Shown one piece after another: positions 19,631 to 28,284 of a stretch of DNA of 64,000 nucleotides. Location: NCBI GenBank assembly GCA_017396945.1, contig JAFQKI010000001.1, forward strand, positions 62,001-126,000, given 5' to 3'. The number at the start of each line of letters is the position of its first letter. Position 1 is the stretch's first letter. Origin of the DNA: Muribaculaceae bacterium. Lineage in GTDB: Bacteria > Bacteroidota > Bacteroidia > Bacteroidales > Muribaculaceae. A program made the translations under genes and the position numbers. The notes beneath the pieces are model-generated. The model was not told where the DNA came from and searched no databases. It was given only the letters and a program-made list of their open reading frames with translations.

Positions 19631-19773
19631 ATAGACGACAAGCATGAGCGTTTATTTTGTTTATCCTATGTGCTAAAATTTGGCGAATTTTACGAATAAG
19701 GATAAAGCTGAAAACGCTTTCACAAATAAAATGTCACTTGGGGGCTAACGCATTAGCTTTCCCAAGATTACTG

Positions 19774-19804
19774 CAAAGATAGTGCAAATCGAGCGCAAAA
19801 GCAA
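19774..19804 (-). promoter_or_regulatory. promoter of the BspA-like gene
   Basis: On the minus strand: TTG (19804-19802), a 20-base spacer, then TATCTTTG (19781-19774). This matches the Bacteroidetes promoter pattern exactly. It belongs to a promoter-bearing repeat that is duplicated just upstream and is also found before pyrB. Confidence 0.75.
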
Positions 19805-19854
19805 GAAAAAACAAAGTTTTATTTCTTCTTTTGCCGAAGCGTAGCCTATCTAAG
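19774..19854 (-). repeat. promoter-bearing repeat, copy A
   Basis: An 81-base element running on the minus strand from CTTAGATAGGC through TTCGGCAA to GCGCTCGATTTGCACTATC and TTTGC. The ends are nearly identical to copies B and C and the middle is diverged. It contains the BspA-like gene promoter. Confidence 0.7.
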
Positions 19855-19861
19855 ACCCTGT

Positions 19862-19944
19862 CAACGATAGTGCAAATCGAGCGCAATAACAAAAATAAAA
19901 TGAAATTTTAATTTTTTGCATTGCCGAGATGCAGCCTATCTAAG
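19862..19944 (-). repeat. promoter-bearing repeat, copy B (degenerate -7)
   Basis: An 83-base element directly upstream of copy A and in the same orientation. It is about 90% identical by eye to copy C before pyrB. The TTG (19892-19890) and 20-base spacer are kept, but the -7 element reads TATCGTTG, so it may be inactive. Confidence 0.7.
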
Positions 19945-20040
19945 GCATTGTCAACCGATAATAATAATTTATAAATGTGGGGTGATTTTAACTTAGAGTG
20001 GGGTTAGGGGAGGTGCCCATAGGGCGGAGGAGTGTGGAAT

Positions 20041-20073
20041 AAAAAAAGCGTGCTATCCCGGCACGCTTTTTTT
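20041..20073 (-). terminator. terminator after the GHL10 family gene
   Basis: A 13-base perfect stem (20041-20053 with 20061-20073) with a 7-base loop; the arms are GCGTGC flanked by seven A / seven T. It lies 18 bases beyond the stop of the minus-strand glycosidase gene and separates it from the BspA-like transcription unit. Confidence 0.9.
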
Positions 20074-20090
20074 GTGATGTTGAGTGAATG

Positions 20091-23000
20091 TTATTTCACG
20101 ATGATTTTTTGTACAATAGTTTCGCCATCAACAACTGCATTTACAATATAGATGCCGGCAAGACGATTAACAATGATAGATGAGGAGTTTTGAGCGCAAG
20201 CAACTTGAGAACCCATCATGTCGTAAACGGCAATTACATCAGCAATCGCACCGAACATCACTTGATTTCCAACGACAGAGATTACCACCCTTTCGGTCGC
20301 AACATCTTCAACCCCCGAAACTGTAGTATCGATAACTTCGTAGGCAGAAATACCATTACCGGGAACATACAAATAAACAATACCTTTCCCCTCGTGAATG
20401 GCCACATAGTCGGCATCGGCTTGCATAGTAGTTGAATTAATTGCACCGATACCTGATTTAGGCATGTTCCACATCAACGACATTGAACTAAAATCCATAT
20501 TGTTATTTACCGAAACGAGGTTGAATGAATGAGAGCCACCCGTATAATCAGAATAGGGATAAACAATGAATTTCTGATTGTTCAATGTGAAATACACCCC
20601 TCCATTCGCCTCATATCCTGTGGGAGCGAGCGAAGTATTGTTTTTAAACGAATCGGTCAATCTACCGGTAGAGAAATCATAGCGAGAGAACGCCGTGTTA
20701 CCACCGGCAACAAACATTGAGTTGCCGTCGATAGGGATTACTACAGGTGCAATACCAAGCACGCTTGCCGAGGTTGGGTAGAATGATTGCAATGTGCAAG
20801 TTTCGGTATCATCAAGTTCACCATCGACAAATGTCCAACGGATAATATATTTTGACTTAGATACAGCGGCATAAAGTTGGAAGTTACCGGTAGCGACGTC
20901 ACCATAAATAGACGCGTGGTCAACACGAGTTGAAGACAATCCTGAATATGTTACAGAAGCGACTTCGGTCAACGCACCGGTTTCAAGATCAACCATAAAG
21001 ACTTTTAACGGAGTCGAAGATATATTAAGTGTCAGATTGGTGATACAAACATTATCTTCAGAGTCTTTGATTACATCATTACAAGGGTAATAGCTGATTT
21101 TACCCTCATCACCAAGAATAATATCACTTATGATCTCACCGGTTTTGCCGTCAAACTTGCGGAGGTAGATAGTTGCGCTATTGTCATTGTCGGCACGACC
21201 TGCCATATAAACATAATCGCCAACGGCACACATACCACGATTGTAAGAACCATTGTTGCCAAATGTAATGTTGTCATAGTTACTGTCAACCGAGCGCATC
21301 CAAAGGTTGTTTAATTGAATGTCGCCCACTTGGTCATAAGAATCTATATCGGTCAAAACCTGATAACCCGGTTCAAAATTACCTACTGCGATTTTTGTAA
21401 TCTCAAATGAGCGAACATCAGACGCGGTAGATGTCATGTGGCGGTGATTGGAAATAACTCTCCAATAAAACAAGCCCTTGCCAAGCATTGAAATCATCAC
21501 CGGCTCAGAAACAGTTGATGCACCGGCTGCAATCTCCTTGGTATATTTAACAGAAGAGAAGTTGCTATAGGCTGATACTTGCAATGTGTAGCTCTCAACA
21601 TCCACCCCACTCCATGAGAATGTAAAGTTATCTTCAAAAGATGCTCCATTTGCAGGCGAGATCAATGTCACTTTAGGCGCATTGGGGCGAGTAGTGGTTT
21701 TAAATGTAGCGACATCACTTGTAGAGGGTAGTTTGCCTTTTTCTGAGGCGGAAACTCGCCAATAATAAGTTTTGGAAGCTTCAAGATTGGCTAAATCAAC
21801 GCTGACAGAATTGGTGGTCAATGCCGACTTTTGAATCAATACATTTGAGAAATTGGCGTTATCGGCTATTTCCAAAACATAGGTAGCATTCTCGGCAGCA
21901 GTCCAAGAAAAATCGCAAACCCAAGAAACTGTTGCGCCATTTATGGGCGAAGTGAGCGTAACTTTTGTTGATTCGCCTTCAGGATAACCCGCAATTGCCG
22001 GTTCAAACTCATTACCATAACCATCATAAACACACACAGCATAGTAGTAGTCTCCCTGTTTGCTTGCCGGAACAGAGTAAGAATTTGAATAAGAAACACC
22101 AAGTAGATATTCATTACTGATACCATCACCATTGTCAAGCATAGCATCAGTAATTGTCACTTCATTAGGTATCGCATAAACTGTGTAGCGGATTATCGCA
22201 TTACCATTTGACACCGCATCCCATGACAAAGTTGAGCCACTTGAAAGCAGGTTGCTAACCTTACCATAGTTTGTTTTAGTTTTCCAATCAATAACAGGGA
22301 CAAGCGCACGATGAGAGTATGCGTCTTGTTGCATCAACTCACGAAGACCGCTTGTCACACTTGTGTGGCTATAATAAATTGAGCCAAAAACTCCATCGGG
22401 AGAATACTCACGATTGTAATTTACCTGTTTAATCATCTCATTCCAATTGGATTGAGTATCGGAATTACTAATGTATGATGCCGAATGGCTTGCATAGTAA
22501 TGAGTTTTGCCGATTGTCGCATTGGCATAATGCCACCAATTGGTCAACGGACCAAATGGTGCAGAGGAGTGATTTGTCAACCAATAGCACTGTGGAGAAA
22601 TAAAATCGATAGTACCTTCAGCCATCCATGCCAATGGATCGGAGTAAATCTGAGCATACTGCCAATCACTTGCACTTACGCCGTAAGAAGATGGAGAGTC
22701 TATACCATATTTACTTGCCGACTTACTCGAAACCCCGGCGGGTGAAATACCAAAGCGCACATCGGGACGAGTAGCCTGAATTGCTTCATAGACCTCCTTA
22801 ACCATCAAATTAACGTTGGCGCGACGCCAATCGCCAAAAGACAATGTAGTCCCACTTGATTTATAAGTGTCATAGTCGGGAGCTGACGATGATTCAGTCG
22901 TACCACCACTTGGGTAAAAGTAGTCATCGAAGATAATACCATCAATGCGATAATTTGCAAGGATTTCTTTTATCACATTCACAATAAGTTCGCGAGTTTC

Positions 23001-23519
23001 AGGCAAACCGGGATTAAACGTATAATAACTAGTATTTTCGGTTCCGGCAATTAACATATTGTTATCTTGCCATTCCTTATCAAGAGCGGTTGACCAGATT
23101 GTGCCACTTGACCAACGATAAGGATTTAACCACACGTATGCTTCAAGACCACGCTTGTGCGCTTCCTCCACAAAGAAAGCCAATGGATCCCAGCCGGGAC
23201 TTGTGCCACGCGAACCGGAAACGTAGCTTGACCATGGAGCATATTGGGAGGGATACATTGCATCACCCATACTGCGCACCTGAAAACAAGTAGATGTAAA
23301 GTTGGTGGCCTCAAGATTGTCAAGGAATTGTGTCATTTCTGACTTTTGCTTAGATTGAGCAGAAGCCGACGTACCTTGTGTTGAAGGCCAATCAATGCCC
23401 CAAACGGTAGTCAGCCAAGTCGAACGCATTTCGCGTTTGGGCGATAGAGCCATTGCATTACCGATTGCCAATGACGCAATGGTAACAGTTAAAACAGTTT
23501 TTTTTAATTTAGTCAGCAT
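20091..23519 (-). CDS. secreted GHL10 (DUF187) family glycoside hydrolase with T9SS-like C-terminus
   Basis: A 1142-residue secreted protein. A signal peptide (MLTKLKKTVLTVTIASLAIG) is followed by a GHL10 domain, about residues 28-370: REMRSTWLTTVWGIDWP, EAHKRGLEAYVWLNPYRW, IDGIIFDDYFYP and a WRRANVN element. Fibronectin-like domains follow (about 420-715), then a 300-residue beta-propeller-like region, and a C-terminal domain from ~1070 with VIAVYDMMGSQVACAQ and GIYIVNAVVDGETIVQKIIVK split across it, a good T9SS type A sorting signal. GHL10 enzymes cleave or rearrange complex polysaccharide or peptidoglycan-type chains; the substrate here is unknown. The frameshifted SGNH esterase gene lies 29 bases upstream and may be its partner. 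Confidence 0.88.
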   Translation of the reverse strand: MLTKLKKTVLTVTIASLAIGNAMALSPKREMRSTWLTTVWGIDWPSTQGTSASAQSKQKSEMTQFLDNLEATNFTSTCFQVRSMGDAMYPSQYAPWSSYVSGSRGTSPGWDPLAFFVEEAHKRGLEAYVWLNPYRWSSGTIWSTALDKEWQDNNMLIAGTENTSYYTFNPGLPETRELIVNVIKEILANYRIDGIIFDDYFYPSGGTTESSSAPDYDTYKSSGTTLSFGDWRRANVNLMVKEVYEAIQATRPDVRFGISPAGVSSKSASKYGIDSPSSYGVSASDWQYAQIYSDPLAWMAEGTIDFISPQCYWLTNHSSAPFGPLTNWWHYANATIGKTHYYASHSASYISNSDTQSNWNEMIKQVNYNREYSPDGVFGSIYYSHTSVTSGLRELMQQDAYSHRALVPVIDWKTKTNYGKVSNLLSSGSTLSWDAVSNGNAIIRYTVYAIPNEVTITDAMLDNGDGISNEYLLGVSYSNSYSVPASKQGDYYYAVCVYDGYGNEFEPAIAGYPEGESTKVTLTSPINGATVSWVCDFSWTAAENATYVLEIADNANFSNVLIQKSALTTNSVSVDLANLEASKTYYWRVSASEKGKLPSTSDVATFKTTTRPNAPKVTLISPANGASFEDNFTFSWSGVDVESYTLQVSAYSNFSSVKYTKEIAAGASTVSEPVMISMLGKGLFYWRVISNHRHMTSTASDVRSFEITKIAVGNFEPGYQVLTDIDSYDQVGDIQLNNLWMRSVDSNYDNITFGNNGSYNRGMCAVGDYVYMAGRADNDNSATIYLRKFDGKTGEIISDIILGDEGKISYYPCNDVIKDSEDNVCITNLTLNISSTPLKVFMVDLETGALTEVASVTYSGLSSTRVDHASIYGDVATGNFQLYAAVSKSKYIIRWTFVDGELDDTETCTLQSFYPTSASVLGIAPVVIPIDGNSMFVAGGNTAFSRYDFSTGRLTDSFKNNTSLAPTGYEANGGVYFTLNNQKFIVYPYSDYTGGSHSFNLVSVNNNMDFSSMSLMWNMPKSGIGAINSTTMQADADYVAIHEGKGIVYLYVPGNGISAYEVIDTTVSGVEDVATERVVISVVGNQVMFGAIADVIAVYDMMGSQVACAQNSSSIIVNRLAGIYIVNAVVDGETIVQKIIVK

Positions 23520-23548
23520 AAAATGTTTTTATGTTTTGGTATTATAAA

Positions 23549-24629
23549 TTATTTCAATGATATTGTGTTGATTATCGGTTTCAATTTGTCAGCGAAATAG
23601 CGGAAACCCAAATCTGTGAAATGATAATTGTCAACAGTAAACTCAGTGTTACCACCAAACACCTCCTCGGCTTCCATATAATAAATGTTTTGTGCGCCTT
23701 CAGCCTTTATTTTTTCATAAAATTCGCGCAACACTTCGTTTTTTTGCATTAATCGCATCGGCAGTTCCTTGATTATATCTTATAATTGGGAACAATGGAC
23801 TTTCGATAAACAGAATGGGTACATCGGGACGATGTTCACGCAAATAGCGGTAGAACGGTTCCAATCGTTCTCTCAAACGCTCAGCGGTATTGTTAGGCAA
23901 ACAATCCATTATATATAATCCGGCATCGATTGTAACCAGCAACTGAGCGACTTCCATGTCAAGTTGCCCATTACCACTAAATCCAAAGTTGTAAAACTCC
24001 CGATTCATTTCTCGTTCGAGGATATTGGTGTATGCCATACCGGGGCGCGAAGCACAAGCCCCTTGCGTAATGCTTGTACCATAAACAACAATAGGCTTTT
24101 CTCGTATGGGAAGATCAACATTTGGCATTTGGATTACTGCCGCCGAATCGATACCGATATAAAGACTGTCAATGCCATCATATAATGGCAAATATAAAAG
24201 ATATTCACGCATTTTGCGTTCCATACCGCTAACAATAGAGTATTGAGACGCTTTTTTATTACAAGTGGGACGCACACTGCTTACAAAAGTCCATTCACTG
24301 TTGTCATCAAGCGTATAAAGATCCAACCCCCTAATACCTACCGGTGTCATGTGATTCATCTCAAGTTCAAGAGTTGACACCCATTTTGCACTCAACGCTG
24401 TTGCATCAGAAGAAAAGCGTATTGCCATACCTGCGGTATTTGTTCCGAGCGTATAAAGCAATTCTCGTTCTACTTGATTTTTCAACGAATCCGGGAATCG
24501 GGTATATCCCTCCTCAACAAGAACCACAGTGCCGAGCACAGGAAATTGTCGGGCATCATGGTAAACTAAATTTTTTGCACTACACACCAAACAGGTGCAA
24601 GCAAGCATTAAGGTTAAAAAATTTCTCAT
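23549..24629 (-). pseudogene. GxDLY-type SGNH/GDSL esterase split by a frameshift
   Basis: A secreted esterase in two frames. The first part (24629-23715, 304 residues) has a signal peptide, the N-terminal GIRGLDLYTLDD motif, and SGNH blocks I to III: VYGTSITQGACASRPGM, FGFSGNGQLD and MDCLPNN. The second part (to 23549, another frame) carries NEVLREFYEKI and the catalytic Asp/His block VDNYHFTDLGF. Removing one base from a run of seven T at 23739-23745 joins them cleanly (INAK-NEVL). Without the second part the catalytic triad is incomplete. It may be a real inactivating mutation, a slipping or phase-variable tract, or an assembly error. A -7 element TAACTTTG lies at 24673-24666 (minus). Confidence 0.85.
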
Positions 24630-24789
24630 GTTTATGTTATAAAATTATTAATGCACAATAAATTGCAAAGTTAATATAAAATAGCGAAAATGCGTACGAA
24701 ACACTCCCAATTATAACCAAATTGTAATAACCAACGACTTTTAACGCAATTTTTGACATTGAGATAACCGATATTTCACCAATAATTAC

Positions 24790-24797
24790 TAACTTTG
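24790..24797 (+). promoter_or_regulatory. -7 promoter element of bamD
   Basis: Reads TAACTTTG, about 32 bases before the bamD start. No clear TTG stands at the usual distance. Together with a minus-strand copy at 24666-24673 it makes a divergent promoter region. Confidence 0.55.
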
Positions 24798-24828
24798 CAA
24801 ATTAAAATGACAACATTTGCAAATGTAT

Positions 24829-25629
24829 ATGCTTAAGTATATTATTTTTACCATATCCGCGTTAATGCTCACATCTTGTGGCGAATATCAACGTGTACAA
24901 AAGAGCAATGACTACAACTATAAATTTGAGTACGCCAAACGCGCATTTGAAGAGGGCAAATATATGCAAGCATCAACCATTCTTCAAGAAGTGGTAACAG
25001 TAATGAAAGGATCAGAGCGCGCCGAAGAATCGCTATACCTATTGGCCATGAGCCACTATGAGAACAAAGACTACCTTAGCGCAAGCGCTTACTTCCAAAG
25101 CTACTACAATCGATATCCCAAAGGCAAATACACCGAATTGGCTCGATTCTATGCCGGATATGGCTATTACTTAGACTCTCCCGAACCTCAACTTGATCAA
25201 AGCGGGACAATTATGGCAATCGAAGAGTTGCAAGCTTTTTTAGACTATTTTCCTAAAAGCGACAAAGTTTCCATTGCCCAAAATGCGATATTTGAACTTC
25301 AAGACAAGTTAACTCTAAAAGAGTTGCAAAGTGCCCAACTATATTACAACTTAGGCAATTACATGGGGAACAACTATGAGTCGGCAGTAATCGTCGCTCG
25401 CAACGCGATAAAAACTTACCCATACTCAAAATACAAGGAAGATCTTGAAATGATTATATTAAAAGCCCGCTTTCAAGAGGCATCACAAAGTGTAGCCGAG
25501 AAGAAAGCCGACCGCTTCCGCGATGTAATCGATGAGTATTACTCTTTTATAAACAACTATCCCGACGGACCAAACCGCGAAGAGGCTGACAACATTTTTA
25601 AAATCGCATCAAAATATATAACCGATTAA
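24829..25629 (+). CDS. bamD: outer-membrane assembly lipoprotein BamD
   Basis: A 266-residue lipoprotein that helps the BAM complex fold outer-membrane barrels. Signal peptide MLKYIIFTISALMLTSC, then GEYQRVQKSNDYNYKFEYAK, a typical BamD N-terminus. TPR-type repeats follow (AKRAFEEGKYMQASTILQEV, SAYFQSYYNRYPKGKY, AIEELQAFLDYFPKS). No acidic run follows the cysteine, consistent with a periplasmic-facing position. The start could be 24823 (two residues more). It is followed by rpoZ after 32 bases. Confidence 0.92.
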   Translation: MLKYIIFTISALMLTSCGEYQRVQKSNDYNYKFEYAKRAFEEGKYMQASTILQEVVTVMKGSERAEESLYLLAMSHYENKDYLSASAYFQSYYNRYPKGKYTELARFYAGYGYYLDSPEPQLDQSGTIMAIEELQAFLDYFPKSDKVSIAQNAIFELQDKLTLKELQSAQLYYNLGNYMGNNYESAVIVARNAIKTYPYSKYKEDLEMIILKARFQEASQSVAEKKADRFRDVIDEYYSFINNYPDGPNREEADNIFKIASKYITD

Positions 25630-25661
25630 TATCAAAAACTTAAAATCATATATTAACCATT

Positions 25662-25997
25662 ATGGATTACAAAAAGACAAACGCCCCTCTTAACACCGTC
25701 ACTCGCGACATGATAAAAATGTCGGAAGACACAGGCAACGTCTATGAAACAGTGTGCATCGTAGCCAAACGTTCAAACCAAATCGCCGGCGAGATGAAAC
25801 ACGACCTCGAAAAGAAATTGCAAGAGTTTGCCACCCTCAACGACAATCTTGAAGAAATCTCTGAAAACCGCGAGCAAATTGAAATCTCTCGTTATTACGA
25901 GAAACTACCCAAACCAACACTCATCGCGGCTCAAGAATATGAAGAGGGCAAAATTCATTATCGCAACCCAGCAAAAGACAAGCCAAATCTCGACTAA
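25662..25997 (+). CDS. rpoZ: RNA polymerase omega-type subunit (Rpb6 family)
   Basis: A 111-residue protein of the Bacteroidetes omega/Rpb6 type that stabilises RNA polymerase assembly. Recognisable elements: TRDMIKMSEDTGNVYETVCI, VAKRSNQIAGEMKHDL, and a Glu-rich tail with SRYYEKLPKP. Position directly behind bamD is the usual Bacteroidales order. Confidence 0.87.
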   Translation: MDYKKTNAPLNTVTRDMIKMSEDTGNVYETVCIVAKRSNQIAGEMKHDLEKKLQEFATLNDNLEEISENREQIEISRYYEKLPKPTLIAAQEYEEGKIHYRNPAKDKPNLD

Positions 25998-26041
25998 AGA
26001 AAATATATCGCACAAATTATGGTTATTTCAAAAATAATTTG

Positions 26042-26049
26042 TACCTTTG
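26042..26049 (+). promoter_or_regulatory. -7 promoter element of rpsO
   Basis: TACCTTTG, 38 bases before the rpsO start, matching TAnnTTTG. The -33 region is not clear. Confidence 0.5.
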
Positions 26050-26087
26050 TGCGCTCAATTTTTATTAACACTTAAAATTTCACAAGA

Positions 26088-26363
26088 ATGCACTTGAATT
26101 CTGAAGAAAAAGTAGAAATCTTTGAGAAATACGGTAAGGGCAAGACTGATACTGGCTCACCTGAAGCTCAGATAGCATTATTCTCAGTCCGTATTGCTCA
26201 TTTGACTGAACACCTCAAGTCAAATCACAAAGATTATAGCACTGCGAGAGCTCTCAAAATGCTTGTAGGTAAACGTCGTCGTCTCCTTGACTACCTCAAG
26301 AGAAAAGACATCAATCGTTACCGTGCAATCATCGCACAAAAAGAGCTCGGTATCAGAAAGTAA
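26088..26363 (+). CDS. rpsO: 30S ribosomal protein S15
   Basis: A 91-residue protein with the S15 signature across its length: GKGKTDTGSPEAQIALFSVR, HLTEHLKSNHKDYS and GKRRRLLDYLKRKDINRY. Length is normal. It has its own promoter and is followed by a clear terminator, so it forms a single-gene unit. Confidence 0.98.
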   Translation: MHLNSEEKVEIFEKYGKGKTDTGSPEAQIALFSVRIAHLTEHLKSNHKDYSTARALKMLVGKRRRLLDYLKRKDINRYRAIIAQKELGIRK

Positions 26364-26391
26364 GCCGCAGGCTCTACTTGAAGATTACACA

Positions 26392-26428
26392 CAAGAGATT
26401 GTCAGCACGGCAATCTCTTGTTTTTTAA
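26392..26428 (+). terminator. rpsO terminator
   Basis: The stem ACAAGAGATTG (26392-26402) pairs with CAATCTCTTGT (26412-26422), with a 9-base loop and a run of six T after it. It lies 29 bases after the S15 stop. Confidence 0.88.
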
Positions 26429-26544
26429 ATACAATTATAGATATAAAAAATATGCGCAGATTATAATAGACAAGCATCCATTTACGTTATTATATTAATG
26501 TGATAATTTTTAATTATCATCAAAACCATACAACAAATTACACA

Positions 26545-27567
26545 ATGACAACATTACGCGCAATAATAATTGTAACGCTTGCTATATTTGGATGCTTTAC
26601 CCTATCGGCAACTGATGGATCGGCAGCATACAACTTTCTTGATATAACATCATCGCCCCACATATACGGATTAGGAGGTGTAAACATCTCAACCGTTGAA
26701 GACAACATTGGCACCACCGACCAAAACCCGGCATTGCTCGGCGGAGAGATGGACTTACAACTCAATCTAAACTACATGAGATATATCGGGAACTCCAATT
26801 TTGCAGGGGTAAAATTCGGCAAAGCTGTACATGACCATGGAACACTTGCGATTGGAATAAAATACTTCGGATATGGAGAGATGGACTACACCAATGAGAA
26901 TGGAGACAAATTAGGCACATTCTCAGCAAAGGATATGGCATTCTCCTTGACATATTCACATGACATTACCGATAGATTGCGTGGAGGTATCAGTGTCAAA
27001 TATCTATACAGCGCATATGATGAGTATTCGGCGATGGCACTTGCTACCGATCTTGGACTTAACTATTACAACCCCAATAATGACTTGTCTCTATCATTAG
27101 TTGTTGCCAACCTCGGAGGACAAATAAAGCGTTTTAACGAAAGTTACGACCGATTGCCTATTGATGTGAGACTCGGCTTCACCAAAGGACTTGGCTCCAC
27201 TCCAATACGCCTATCTGTAACAGCGTGGAATTTAACAAAATGGCGACTCCCCTATTATGAAGTCGGAGATGGGACGACCGATCAAGAGCCCGAATTAAAA
27301 GACTCTTTCACATCCAATCTGTTCCGTCACTTAGTTTTTGGGCTTGATTTTGTTCCATCCGAACGCTTCCACATCGGCATCGGCTATAACTACAAGACTC
27401 GTACCGACATGAGTACATACGCGAGAAACATTCTATCGGGTTTCTCAATCGGCGCAGGCATTAATGTCAAATCATTTGGCATAGAAGCCGCCTTGTCACA
27501 ACCCCACACAGGAGCGACAACATTTATGATAGGCATCACTTGTAACATAAACAACTTTATCAAATAA
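26545..27567 (+). CDS. porQ: type IX secretion system protein PorQ
   Basis: A 340-residue outer-membrane protein needed in Porphyromonas-type T9SS. Signal peptide MTTLRAIIIVTLAIFGCFTL, then YNFLDITSSPHIYGLGGVN and DQNPALLGGEM, the characteristic PorQ opening. The rest is a beta-barrel of amphipathic strands. The start at 26545 is preferred over 26500 because it begins the signal peptide. It forms the porQ-cmk-ispH group with 5- and 10-base gaps, an order common in Bacteroidales. Confidence 0.9.
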   Translation: MTTLRAIIIVTLAIFGCFTLSATDGSAAYNFLDITSSPHIYGLGGVNISTVEDNIGTTDQNPALLGGEMDLQLNLNYMRYIGNSNFAGVKFGKAVHDHGTLAIGIKYFGYGEMDYTNENGDKLGTFSAKDMAFSLTYSHDITDRLRGGISVKYLYSAYDEYSAMALATDLGLNYYNPNNDLSLSLVVANLGGQIKRFNESYDRLPIDVRLGFTKGLGSTPIRLSVTAWNLTKWRLPYYEVGDGTTDQEPELKDSFTSNLFRHLVFGLDFVPSERFHIGIGYNYKTRTDMSTYARNILSGFSIGAGINVKSFGIEAALSQPHTGATTFMIGITCNINNFIK

Positions 27568-27572
27568 TAATC

Positions 27573-28274
27573 ATGACAACAACCAATAAAAATATAATCA
27601 TCGCCATTGACGGATATTCATCATCAGGTAAAAGCAGCATGGCTCGCGCTCTTGCACATTCCATCGGATACAGATATATTGACACAGGCGCAATGTACCG
27701 AGCAGTGACACTATATGCAATGAGGCATTCGATGATATCCAATGGCATAGTTGCCACCGAAGAACTATCATCAGCCCTCTCTTCGATAAAAGTTGACTTC
27801 AAAGTAGTCGGAGACAAACAACACACCTTATTGAATGGTGAAGATGTTGAAGACGAAATCAGAGAGTTAGCCGTATCAAACAACGTGTCGCAAGTTGCGG
27901 CAATTCCGGCTGTAAGACATCACTTAGTAGCCATACAACAATCTCTTGGAAATGAAAAAGGAATTGTAATGGATGGACGAGACATCGGAACAACCGTATT
28001 CCCAAATGCCGAATTAAAGATATTTGTTAACGCATCGGCAGAGACTCGCGCGCAACGTCGTTTTAAAGAATTGACAGAAAAAGGGACAACAACAACTTAC
28101 CAAGAAGTGCTTGACAACATCAAGCAACGCGATCATATTGATGAGACCAGAGAAGAAAGTCCATTAAGAAAAGCCGCTGATGCCGTCATGCTTGACAATT
28201 CTCAAATGACGATTGAAGTACAAAACGCTCGTCTGCTTGAGTTATACCACACAACATTAGAACATCTAAATTAA
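27573..28274 (+). CDS. cmk: cytidylate kinase
   Basis: A 233-residue cytoplasmic kinase that phosphorylates CMP and dCMP. P-loop GYSSSGKSS (14-22), YIDTGAMYRAVT just after, and GRDIGTTVFPNAELKIFV in the lid region; all typical. Starts 5 bases after porQ. Confidence 0.96.
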   Translation: MTTTNKNIIIAIDGYSSSGKSSMARALAHSIGYRYIDTGAMYRAVTLYAMRHSMISNGIVATEELSSALSSIKVDFKVVGDKQHTLLNGEDVEDEIRELAVSNNVSQVAAIPAVRHHLVAIQQSLGNEKGIVMDGRDIGTTVFPNAELKIFVNASAETRAQRRFKELTEKGTTTTYQEVLDNIKQRDHIDETREESPLRKAADAVMLDNSQMTIEVQNARLLELYHTTLEHLN

Positions 28275-28284
28275 GTCAACCTTT

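Larger units (their letters stand above)
19431..20040. other. 610-base noncoding region before the BspA-like gene
   Basis: No convincing coding sequence. From high to low coordinates on the minus strand it holds the end of the GHL10 terminator region, repeat copies B and A, the promoter, then a leader of about 335 bases containing the hairpins at 19517-19630. The plus-strand frame 19508-19699 overlaps the hairpins and is not a credible gene. Confidence 0.6.

Noticed and set aside
23549-24629. Programmed ribosomal frameshift in the SGNH esterase
   Set aside because: The needed shift is +1 (or -2) on an A7 tract with no stimulatory hairpin or stop-codon pause seen; mutation, phase variation or error is simpler.
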